A DNA stretch of 64,000 bases, taken from contig JACGCN010000043.1 of assembly GCA_014905825.1 (NCBI GenBank), positions 62,001 through 126,000 on the forward strand, given 5' to 3'. The notes under the pieces were generated by a model. The model searched no databases. It was not told the DNA's origin and was given only the letters and a program-made list of their open reading frames with translations. This document shows positions 22,313-32,913 of the stretch, piece after piece (positions within the stretch are counted from its first letter, which is position 1; each line of letters starts with the position of its first letter). The translations under genes and the position numbers were made by a program. This DNA is from Lyophyllum atratum. Lineage: Eukaryota; Basidiomycota; Agaricomycetes; Agaricales; Lyophyllaceae.

Positions 22313-24447
22313 ATGACCCCTACATCTGAACAACTCGCCGGAAACGAACTTATCCCCAACGGAGAGGTACGCGTTTTCACCCTAAAATGCCAGATCTAGA
22401 GCCATCGAATCTCACGCGCACGACTTACCTCGCAGCTTCTCGAACGAACTGCCAAAGTAACTCACTCTGATGGGATCCAAGTGGAGCTTCCACCCACGCC
22501 TTCCAGCGAGTCTGTCACACCGCCGACTGTAAAGTCGCTGCCCACGGAATATTACGACAGCTTTCTTTCTGATGCTGCAAAGAGTCGGAGACCCAGCCCG
22601 AGTGAGTCCTTCTGCCCTCCGCGGCAGCCCGCGTGTCGCTCATGGAGTCTGATGTCCCGTGAACGCGCAGTCCGCGACCTCTTCCCGCTCGAGCAAACGC
22701 CAGGGCTCATCTCTCTCCTTGCCGGCAAGCCGAATCCCGAAACCTTCCCCTTTGAGTCCCTCTCCATCAATGCGCGTTCCCCAACCAGCGAGCCACTACA
22801 CCTCACGCTCGACGGCGGTGATCTGGCCGAGGCACTACAATACGGCCTCACGTCCGGGCTTCCACAGCTCATTGAGTGGGTTCGCGGGCTTCAAGAATTC
22901 GCGCATGGAAGAAAGGCCAGCGAGAATTGGGGGCTTTCCATTGGATTGGGATCTCAGGATTTGATTTCTAAGGTGCGTGGTCTTCTATCTTTGCGACGTG
23001 AGCTTAGGCACGCCGTACTTATGCTTGTTATCTTGGTCGACAGGCCGTCACTGCTCTACTCAACCCGGGTGATCCAGTTTTAGTGGAGTCGCCGGTTTAC
23101 GCGTAAGTTGCGTCCCTTTTGGCAATGCCAATTTCGTCGATCTGAAGGCGCTTCTCTAGGGGCGTGATTCCCTTGTTTCAGTCCATTGGCTGTGATCAAA
23201 TCGGTCCGCGTTCAGAGACTGTATGAAATTCCCAGTGACTGATGTGCATGTCCTGGTAGAGGTGGAAACGGATGCCGATGGAATATCTACAAGTTCCCTA
23301 AGATCTATTCTAGAGCATTGGCCTTCCGGGAAACCTAAACCCCGGGTCTTATATACCGTTCCTGTAAGCCCCACGTCTTTGGGGGTCTTCCCTCGTCCTC
23401 TGCCTGATCGCTTCCACTAGTACGGTTGCAATCCCACTGGGATGACGGCCACGACAAAGCGCCGCCAGGAAGTCCTGCGGCTCGCACGAGAACACAATTT
23501 CCTTATCGTGGAAGGCAGGTCTCGATTATGCTCCCAGATCCCTCGAGTCATTGACGTTCCCCATCAGATGACCCTTACTATTACCTCTACTACGGCGAGG
23601 CCGCCCGCCCGCCCTCTTACTTCTCGCTAGAGCGCGACCAACCAGAGGTCGGCCGCGTGCTCCGTTTTGACAGTTTATCAAAGATTCTGTCGGCCGGGAT
23701 TCGAATCGGCTTCGCCTCAGGCCCTAAGCCCCTTCTGCAGGCCATTGATCGACATGTATGTCCCATCCCCGTTTCTATCTTCTCGCCGCATGTTGTCAAT
23801 CAATCCCACCATCCTTCCTCGCCCCGCCCTATCCGCCTATTGCGCTGGATCGGGTGTGAAATTCCTAGACCTCGTCATCGAATCTGCAGACGCCATCACT
23901 CACGCAGGCGATCGTATTTAAATTGCTCGACGCTTGGGGCTACGAAGGGTTTATAAAGCATACGGAGAAAGTGTCTGCCTTCTATCGCGCACGCCGCGAC
24001 GTGTTTGAACGCGCCATCCAGATGCATCTCTCGGGTTTGGCGGAATGGCGCTCGCCGCAGGCAGGCATGTTCTTCTGGTGCGTAATTTCCCCTTTCAGCT
24101 TTCAGCCACAAGGAACCCGTCTGTTGATGTTGATGCCTCTTGGACCCTTCTACAATGTTCTCTTCGCTAATCACTTGCTTCTGTGCAGGTTTAAATTACT
24201 CTTGAGTAACGACATGCAAGCCGAGGGTGATTCCGAGAGCGTTATTCGCAACATGGCTGTTGAACGTGGCGTCCTTGCGTTGCCCGGAACCATCTTTTTG
24301 CCGAACGGACAGAAGACAGGCTATGTCCGCGCATCATTCAGTTTAAATAGCGAGGGGGAGACGTTTGAAGCACTCAAGCGGCTTCGACAAGTGATACTAG
24401 ATACTCGCGCGACCGAGAATGACACTTTGGGGCTAGTCTCTAAATGA
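22313..24447 (+). CDS. PLP-dependent aminotransferase class I/II, ARO8-like, copy 2
   Basis: Intact paralogue of the gene at 5628-7505, about 490 residues in about ten exons. The first exon (MTPTSEQLAGNELIPNGE) is followed by LLERTAKVTHSDG. Conserved motifs: LISLLAGKPNPETFPF, YGCNPTGMTAT, DDPYYYLYYGEA, RFDSLSKILSAGIRIGF with the PLP lysine, and GVLALPGTIFLPNGQ. The intron after IVE (from 23516, GAAG|gcaggt) has a GC donor, as in copy 1. The intron inside the equivalent of SHTATSN is longer here (about 100 nt more). It probably acts on aromatic or 2-oxoadipate-type substrates by family resemblance; which one cannot be read from sequence. Confidence 0.9.
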
Positions 24448-24839
24448 ACGGGGATTTGTACGGGCATATCTCGGCGCGTGGCAGGGCGAACGTTGATTTT
24501 GTCGTGGGCATATGCAGCAAAGCTTCGACGTGAGACTGATTGCCAGGGGCTACAAGTAATGTTGTAGCGTTACAGTAATAGGTACAGGACGCTGGTCTAT
24601 TGAATTAGAATTACCGTATCCACCTCCTCATATCCCAAGTCTGGTGGTGTCCGCTTCCGGGGCCGGCGGGGTGAGTCAGCGGGACCAAAGGCAAGAAAAC
24701 AAATGATCATCGGTCCTCATAATCTCCATCATCGTCCACTCCAACGATCCAGACCTTTCACGCTCTCCACAGTGAGTGACTCGCAGCTTTATATACGATC
24801 TCGATGCTAATCATCGTGGGATCAGATTCATTTGCAGCC
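24448..24839. other. intergenic, promoter of the small Cys-rich gene
   Basis: 392 bp with no recognisable gene. The boundary between the duplicated accessory region and conserved genes lies here. Confidence 0.5.
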
Positions 24840-25201
24840 ATGTTCCAGTCCATTGATCCTACTCCCGTGAACGTTTGCCGCCAAGTTACTTGTGATAAGT
24901 GCAAGAAGACGACCTGGGCTGTACGTTCCTTCTGCTATAGAGTGCAATAGACCGTGATGGCTGATCTGTGCCCTTTTTCTATGGACAGGGTTGCGGCCAA
25001 CATGTCGAAACAGTGAGTCCCCCGTTTCCGTACGCGCCCACCCTAAAATGTGCTTGTTATGTCATGCACTTGCTGGAGCAAGCATGGGGGGAAGCGATTG
25101 ACGTATTCAAGTGCTGGCGAAATTGCTGATGCTGATCATTTGTCGAATTGCAGGTGATGAAAGACGTTAAAGAAGAGGACAAGTGCGTATGTCCTCGCTA
25201 A
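24840..25201 (+). CDS. conserved 50-residue Cys-rich (zinc-ribbon-like) protein
   Basis: Tiny three-exon gene: 24840-24920, 24989-25012 and 25154-25201, all junctions in phase 0 with GT-AG introns of 68 and 141 nt. The product begins MFQSIDPTPVNVCRQVTC and contains CDKCKKTTWAGCGQHVE and KCVCPR. Six to seven cysteines in CxxC and CGxH patterns suggest a bound metal, probably zinc. Short proteins with TTWAGCG-type words occur widely in fungi and plants and have no known function. The middle exon has only 24 nt and can be found only from the splice sites. Stop TAA at 25199-25201. Confidence 0.75.
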
Positions 25202-25433
25202 GAGTCGGGCGCAATCATGAGGAGCGGAGGTCGGACAATAAATTCTTTGATGTAGATCGCCCGTTTCGGTAATAATATGATTCTGGGTGTTTGGGGTCTT
25301 TCTAGAAGTGGATTTGGAAGACCTCTCATGATCTTCATACTTAAGACGTTGCTCCTGCGCAAACTCTTGACTGAAGGTCGCGCAGTATCTTCTTCTTTTC
25401 CTTCATCTACTCCTCCATGAAGCTGCAAGCAAT

Positions 25434-28165
25434 ATGAATCAAAACGGAGTTTCGGTTATCCACCATATGAAGGCCCCTTTTGACCCGGGGGATGTCGTCA
25501 CCACCGACCGTCTCAACGCCTACAGGGATGAGGGAAGGCCTATGCTCAACAACTACACTCGCCATGCGAAAATTGGCGAAGGCCAGCACGGCGAAGTATA
25601 CTTATGCTACCAGGTCAACCCACGATATCCTCATGGCCACCCAGATCGGCGTGTTCCAGTGGTCAGTAATCTCGCGATGCGCGCGCCGACATACTAATCA
25701 AATCCATGCTTTAGGCCATGAAGTCCGTAAAACGCGACAATCCTCGGGCGAAACAGTTTAGACAACTCAGGCAACAACGCCTGCCGACTTCCGCACACAC
25801 ACCCCTCGTGGACCGCTTAGGCACTACCGAGGCCAAAATTCGCAAGGAAATCGCTATCATGAAAAAGTGTCGCCACCCTCATGTTGTTCGACTGTACGAG
25901 ATTATCGACGATCGTACCCGGGACAAGATTTACATGGGTGAGCCGAAATCATCTTTTTCTCCTTCATGGATCGGGCCACCTGCTCTTGTGTGGCAAAACT
26001 CGCAGCGGGATTGATCCTCGCTCCTCGCTACCTCCCTATATGAAAATAACATATCACTTACACATAATATCCGTCCAGTGATGGAATACCTTGCGGGCGG
26101 TGAGGTCAAATGGAAAAATGAAAACGACCAGCCTATCCTTAGCGTCGAGCAAACAAGACGCATCATCCGTGATGCGGCCCTTGGCCTTGAATACCGTATG
26201 TGCTATGTGGTCTCGATTCCGTTCTTCGTCTGACGTGTTGTTACAGTTCATAACCAAGGTATCATCCACCGCGACATCAAGCCTGCGAATCTCCTTTGGA
26301 CTGAGGACCGACGACAAGTCAAAATCGCTGATTTTGGTGTCTCGCATTTCTCTTATGCCCAGCGACTCGCGGCTGCTGGCAAAGACGGCTCGGTCGAAGA
26401 CCCGGAGGATCCCATACTCTTAGACGACTCGGACTTGACCAGAAGAGCAGGCACGCCGTCCTTTCTCGCCCCCGAAATTGTATACGAGCATACGAACGAC
26501 CCGTCTCCGGGGTCATCATCGGGGGATGTACCAACAACCGGGTCTTCTTCTCTTACCCATGGAGTCTCCTCCCAGAGTGTTCCCAGCACGCACCGGCCCC
26601 CAATCACCAAATCTATCGATATCTGGGCTTTGGGAGTTACTCTATACTGCCTTCTATTCGGCAGGACGCCGTTTATGGCTGACCCTGCTGCTGCTGGAAC
26701 GGAGTGGAGCCTGTACAATTCTATCTGTAATCAGGACTGGAGCGTTGACGACACGATGGGTTCTGATCGCCTTCCAACTGGGGGACGCAACCCGATTGGG
26801 GAAGCATCCGAGGGTGCTCTGGTGGTGCATCTTCTCGATCATCTTCTCAAAAAGGATGTCGAAGCCCGCATCACGCTCGATGAAGTCAAGGTTCGCATTT
26901 TAAGCGAGTTGTTTACGGCTACGACGCATGGTCTAACTCAGTTTATCCTTCTTTTACCTTTTCAGCGTAACAGCTGGATTATCCGGGGTCTCGCCGAGTC
27001 AGACAAATGGCTGCAACTCACCATGCCGCGGGACAGGATCAATGTCTCGGTCGATGAGACATCCGATGCCATGTCCACTGTGCACTTCAGGTGGAACTGG
27101 GGTGTGGTCTCCCGTCGTATCTCCTCGCTCTTCCGCCGGTCGCGCGAGCCCAACGGAGACGACCTGGGCGCTCGGGGACCAGTGAAGTCCGATCCACACC
27201 ACAGAATTCGCAGGTACCAAAGCGCTCGACTCGAAGATGCTTACCCTTTGAACAGCAGACGGGAGAAAGGGAAACAACGGTCCGACGTCCACGCTTTCCA
27301 GGGACCTGGCTCGAAGAGCCTCCGGTCAAAGTCCATTGAACGTTGGCCCGTCTCAGCGAGGAGGGACGCGGCGAGTCGCAGTACACCTACTATCCCAGAT
27401 CCTAATCAAGCACGGCGCGGATCGGTCACACTCCTTGTACCAGAACGCAGCAAATTCAACTCCGTGTCTTCTCAGTTGAGCCCAATTGACAAGCCGAAGG
27501 CCCGCTTCGCAAACATCTTCAACTTCAGCAACATCACTCATTGGCGTCCGAACAAGTTCTCGCCAGCAGGGCCCTCGCCTACCAATACCCCTGGCTCCAC
27601 CGTCACCCAACCAAGCAGGCGTACGACCACCCCCGCACCTCACTCAAGTCGGCGAAGCGAGGAGGCATTGCGGTATCACCGCCCGAAACCTCAGGATCCA
27701 AGCGCGCCCCTAACGGCAGAGCGGCGTGCTTCAAGCTGGGGCCAGGGCGATAATCCCGTGGAATTCGCGGAAGCCATCAGCATGACCTCGTCGTTCTCCT
27801 TGGCCGAACGCGACCCCAATGCCGCTTTAAGTGGCCCGTACAATGACCGCACGTTTGTGCGGACGCCATCCCGCCTTTCTACCAGTGTGGCTACGGCTTC
27901 GCCGTCGAGTGGCCCTAATTCCCGTGAGGACGACGAGGGCGAGGAGCGCCAGTTTGGTCCGGCGTGTTTTGATGAAGACTCTTCGACGATTGCGAGTGCG
28001 GAGGGGGCGTGGCAGAACGGCAGTGACGATGAAGAAGACGACGGTATCGAGGTGCTGCATGACGGTGTTGTATTTGAAGAAGATGACGACGACGACGATA
28101 GTGACGACGTGGAAGAAAACCCAGTCACTTTCTCCCCTAGAAGGCGTCCGCAACCCATCGAGTGA
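25434..28165 (+). CDS. CaMKK / SNF1-activating-type serine/threonine protein kinase
   Basis: Five exons (25434-25661, 25715-25937, 26079-26195, 26247-26890, 26966-28165) give 803 residues. Kinase motifs: GEGQHGEV (ATP loop), VAMKSVKR (ATP lysine, just after the first intron), HRDIKPANLL, DFGVSHFS, GTPSFLAPE, and DIWALGVTLYCLLFGRTPF. The loop between HPH and the end resembles the CaMKK/Ssp1/Sak1 family, which phosphorylates the activation loop of SNF1/AMPK and so acts in energy and stress signalling. The acidic insert after DFG (DGSVEDPEDPILLDDSDL) fits this family. The C-terminal 340 residues are Ser/Arg/Pro-rich with a poly-acidic end (EEDDDDDDSDD), probably a regulatory tail. No close paralogue in the window. 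Confidence 0.9.
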
Positions 28166-28817
28166 TTCACTTGAATCTCTGTGGATGGTACCCATCATGC
28201 TCGTCAGTGCTCTCCTTTCTGTTTCTACGTTAGATCTTGGGACACTATCGGGACATTTCTCTATCTATGTACAACTGTTCTTTTACCCTTAATCCTTTGA
28301 TACCCCAACCCCCCACTCATTCATTTCTTTATCATGGACGTCCATTCTCCTTCTATATGCCACACACATATCCGGTCCCGTTTAGATGGGGGATCCTGTC
28401 CCATCAATCTTCCACATTGATCTTTTTACGAAGGACTTGTATTAGAGTATTACTAGTCTCACTAGATGACGCTATAAGTGTCTGCACTTGTACAGTACTT
28501 TACACGGGGTTGCACTACAAGCATTACACGGCCGGATAGATTAATAGCGTCGACGGCGGGCCTCATCATGTGAGAACAGATCTGGGTATCTACCAAATAA
28601 TTTGGGGAACGGATGCCATAAAAATAGGAAGAATGGTGCATGAAATGAGTGGTGGGAGGGCCATGCGGCCCGTTGATCATAAAGTATAGACAAGTTCAAA
28701 CGAATGTGGGTGGCATGTGACATGGAATGAAGGAGGAAGAAGCATATATAACAGTTGAACCAGAAAAAGACGCACACAACCGGTGATCTGGGTCACCAGA
28801 AGGGTGGTGAGGGTGGA
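28166..28817. other. convergent intergenic region
   Basis: 652 bp between two 3' ends. I see nothing beyond low-complexity T/C-rich patches. Confidence 0.5.
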
Positions 28818-31760
28818 TCATGTCGGCCATCCACGAGCGATGCGTGCTGCACCACCTCCGACGCGGCCCAGGAAATTCCACACCGCAGCGGACCCTTCAG
28901 GCGAAAATCCCTCGCCAGTCGCTTGCATCGTATTGAAACTGCTCCACGCGGTGCGGTCGTAGTACGTTGGTCCGCCCTGTACGGAGTAATGGGGGACCAT
29001 GTAAGGGCTGACAGCCAATAGCACAAGTGCTGACGCGCCGATCCACATGACCACTTGGCCCGCGACCGCCGAGGACGAGCTCGTTGAGTTCTTGTCGCCG
29101 TAGACGTAGGTGTTGTAGATGTTGTAGAAGCGCCCACCGCGCCTCACTTTCGCGTCCTTCGGCGAACGGGGAGTGCGTTCGGAGCTCTCGACGATCTTGT
29201 CAATGACCATGCACTCGACACCGAGCTCCTCCTTGAGCGCCTTCCACTCCTCGATGGCTTCGGCAGAGATTCCACCTTGCACAGGTTCGAAGGGGATCTT
29301 TGCGCCTGGATGCCACTTCTTGAGTGTCTCCGCCATGGCGCGCCATTCTCGTGCCTCCTGCTCCTGAAGGTTGATCTGATTATAAGCTGGAGGCTCATCT
29401 TGGTGCTCAAGAGCACGGGGCTGGGGTTTGGGAGTAGAAGGGATGATTGTAGATGAGGAAGAAGCCATGCTCTCGCTCGGCTCGGCTTGTGGTGACGGGG
29501 ATCGAGAGACCTCCACGATTTCGTCGGTTTGTACTTCCATCGACGCCATGAGACGTGGAGCTGGTGTTGGTTCCGGTTCAGTTTGGGTGGAGAATGTCGC
29601 AAGCCGTGGTTTCTCGGTCTGGGTGCTGAGCGAGATCCGGATGATCTTGGGCTCGGGGTCGGTTTGGGTCTGGTGTGATGTGGCGAAGATGAGGGGGTCG
29701 TATTGTGATGAACTGTCGGAGTACTCCTTGGTTTCTTCAAACGTCGTGGTCTGGATGTCCACCTTGTTTGCGCGACTAGGAACTTTCTGTAGAATGCCAG
29801 TTATAAGCAAACCCGCCCGTAGCGACGGTAAAGAGACCTTACCCGCTTCTTGCGTGTGATGATAGTTTGAATAACATCCTCTCCCTCAGTCTCCTCCCCC
29901 TCGTCCACCTCGATGGACATGTTACTCCTCTCGTTCTCTGCCTCTCCCTCAGCTTCACTATTCATCCCCCATCCACCTTTCATCTTCCCCAGTAATTCCG
30001 CGCCCAAGCTCTTGCTCATGGTATTTGTGGCACTGGACTGCCCGCTCCCTCCAGTTGCCGCCGCCGCATTATTCCGCATTTCGTCCATGTCGAAGCGCAT
30101 GCGATCAATCGTCTCCTTCAGCAACAGATTCTCCTGCTTCTGCTCGTCGAGCTGCGCCTGCGTCTGCTGCGCGATCGTGATCTCATTCTCAAGGTATGCG
30201 ATCCGCGCATCATATACTTCGTTACCCTGGTTCCACTTGGCCTGCTCTTCCTTGTGCTGGCGGGCTTCTGCATCCAAAGTGCGCTTGACTTCATTAGCCT
30301 TATGTAGCGCCTCCCGATCCTCAGCGGCGTGCGCTACGGGAATTCCTTCGTTAGCAACCGGATGCGCAGAAATGAAGCGGTGCTCACCGATCTGTTCTTG
30401 ATATTGCCGGTTCAAGCCATTGTACGAGTTGCGTGAATGATCGAGGGCTTTTGTGATTTTGACAATTTCTTGTTCCAACTGGCCGATCTGAGTCATATTT
30501 TGCCGCTGGAGAGGGTTCAGTACCGATGGTCCCAAAGCAGTCCGGCACGACAAACCTCCTTCGATCGCAACTCCTTCTCCTCCCGCTTCGTCGCGTTCAA
30601 CTCACTTCTCATCTCCTCCAGCCGGCCTTGCATCTCCTCCAGCTCCGACTCGTGCTCTAGCAACTTGTTCTGCAGCGTCCTCTCTGCCTCCATAAACTTC
30701 CTCGCAAGCTCTGCGTTCGTTTTCTGCATTACCTCCAACCGGTCCATCGGCTCCATCGAGATCGTCGAGCTCGCTGTCGACCGGTCCATCACGAGCCCCA
30801 GCGAGGAGTCCTCACCGTCCGAGTCCGAGTCCTCTCCCGACCGTGGCATAGGCAGCGACGAGATTGACTTCATGAACGCATCGTCGTTCCGCTGCCCCCG
30901 GTAGTCGTACAGCGGGTTCGCGTCGATCGTATGGTCATTCTCTTCGTCCCGGTCCCCGAATCCGCCGCTGTTCATGAAGTGCGACTGTGGTTGCGACTGA
31001 GCTCGTGAGTGAGGCCGGGATGGCGGCCGGCCAAAAGTGGGAGACATGATCGGAGAGAAGGTGCTAAGGTCGGCAGACATGCTGGAGGGTGATGTGGGGT
31101 TGGAGGGTGCGCGCGAGCGTCCTGGCGTGCGTCCGAACGCGCTTGGGCTCTCAGAGAAAGACTGCGACTGCTTAACTCATAGTAATGAGAAAATAATTTT
31201 AGAAAACACACCTCGGAGTCACTTCGGCTTCCCGCGTCGCTCTTTCGCCTATGTGCAGGTGCTGGGCGCTTGGCCCAACTCGATGGCGCGGCATTTGAGA
31301 GCGGCGTCGAGCGCTGCCGGCGCTCGGCGTCAAACGGCGATTTAACCGACGTGGGTGTCTGCGGTGGTCCACGAGACGAACGACGGCTCCGCAGTCCGGA
31401 TGTTCCATTCGAGTCGCTGCTCGATGATCGATAGTAGTCATCGTCGCGGTCGTCCGAGCGCCCCCGTCCCGAAAAATCATTGTCATCTTCTGTATTTGGA
31501 CTCCGCGGTGGGCTATGCTTGGTCTTCTCCGCGATGAAGCCGAGCAAAATAGCCGGCGTAACTTCAAGGCCTGGGTTCTCAGAGAGCAGATCCTTGAGCA
31601 TGACGGTTTCGTCATCGGTCATGAGTTTGACCCCATCGTAGAGATCCGAAAAGGCGTTGAACACATCAACCAGGTTATCTGCTGGTATAACTGGTTCTCC
31701 TGCATCGTTTATGTGTGACTTCGGGTGTTCATGGAAGATGTCTTGGAGTTGCTGCGACAT
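28818..31760 (-). CDS. tail-anchored coiled-coil protein with LC8-type TQT array (KASH-like candidate)
   Basis: Four phase-0 exons (31760-31212, 31167-30556, 30505-29843, 29786-28818) give 930 residues. N-terminal 90 residues are an acidic helical domain (PADNLVDVFNAFSDLYDG). Residues 90-290 are Ser/Arg/Pro-rich. Heptad coiled coils run at about 300-390 (ERTLQNKLLEHESELEEMQG) and 400-560. A disordered segment follows with QTQTD, STQTE, STQTE and VQTDE at 648-695. There is one C-terminal membrane span (VVMWIGASALVLLAV, about 850-867) and a 63-residue tail ending GWPT. TQT is the core of dynein light chain LC8 ligands. Together with coiled coils and a tail anchor, the architecture resembles fungal KASH/Kms-type nuclear-envelope linkers; that link is inference. 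Other membrane tethers of dynein are possible. Confidence 0.8.
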
Positions 31761-32913
31761 GTCCGCAATGGATTGCCTGTTTCGCCCAAATGTAGCCTAT
31801 TTTCGGGATTAGAAAGCGATAGTTGGTCAGTATAAGGCAATAAATAAGGCTACCACGCTCACCATTAGTTCAGTGATAGTAGTTGAAGAATAAGGAATAT
31901 ACTACACCATTTGCTGCCACAAGTTGTAGTTCAACCTCGTACAGAACAATGACTAGACATTGTCTTCCAGCCCAAACAACCGTCAATAATTACTTGTGCT
32001 CGGGTACTTTGATCGCCTAGCAACCTCCTCAGGCTCGTAAATCCTCAGACCCGCAGGTAGTGTTGACATGTAGCCTGCAATTTATAATATGGATCCGCCG
32101 TACTGCCGGAGAAAGCTCGCTTCGCAATCCGAAGTTGTGGCACAAGACTAAGCATGTACTCGATATCGTCAGGAGAAATCATTGGATTTTTTTACACAAC
32201 CCGGTAGCCATACAGTGGAGCAATAAAATAGCAAAGTTCCAGGTGCAAAGCGTCAGAATTGAACGCGCTTCAGACGATATACACCTGGCGACAGTTTCAG
32301 TGGCTTTTGCGAAAACAGAATTTGTATTTGTTTGTCCCTCTGTTCAGCCCTTAGAGAAGATTGCTCGCTTCGCTCGCAATCAACAAATATTCATATACCA
32401 TAGGTTTTCGCGAGGCAGACGGTTTGGCGTTCAAAACAGGCAAGGCGCGTGAGCGGCCCGCGCGGCGCGATGTCTAAGTCACGTGCGAAATAAGGGAACG
32501 TGTGTCGTCACAGCCACCGTGACAGACGCGCCTCTCCAAGAACTTGTCAATCGATCTGCTGAGTATGTACTGAGTACTCTCTGCAATCTTCGACCAGTCG
32601 GTGACCATAAAATCAATAGGTCATACTCAATAAAAGGTATAAATCTGCCTAAAATCACGCCTTAGCACCTTGTTGACGTGAGATCACCCAGAGCCGCTCG
32701 TGTCTACATCATCCTTGTCAATTGAAGTCCACTGCCAATCAAATCCAGGTTCAAAGTTACTCAGTTCTGCAAAGATAACGTACGCGCAAGGAGATGTAGG
32801 TGCCATTCGGTATTTATCTGTAAATGCAAGCTCAAATTATATGTCGTCTCAGCCTATCCATCACCTACATCTTGAACTAGCACAACTAGTCGTCGCTACT
32901 AAAGCAAATCGCA
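31761..32913. other. divergent intergenic region
   Basis: 1.15 kb upstream of both the coiled-coil gene and the F-box gene. An open frame at 32060-32452 has no recognisable domain. A short near-palindrome attgctcgcttcgctcgcaat lies around 32360. Confidence 0.4.

Noticed and set aside
27081..28200. Long minus-strand open frames opposite the CaMKK-type kinase
   Set aside because: They mirror the GC- and Ser/Asp-rich codons of the kinase tail; no motif and no splice sites.
29801..30950. Plus-strand Ser/Phe/Cys-rich frames over the coiled-coil gene
   Set aside because: They are the reverse reading of heptad-rich sequence; the minus-strand exons splice cleanly in phase 0.
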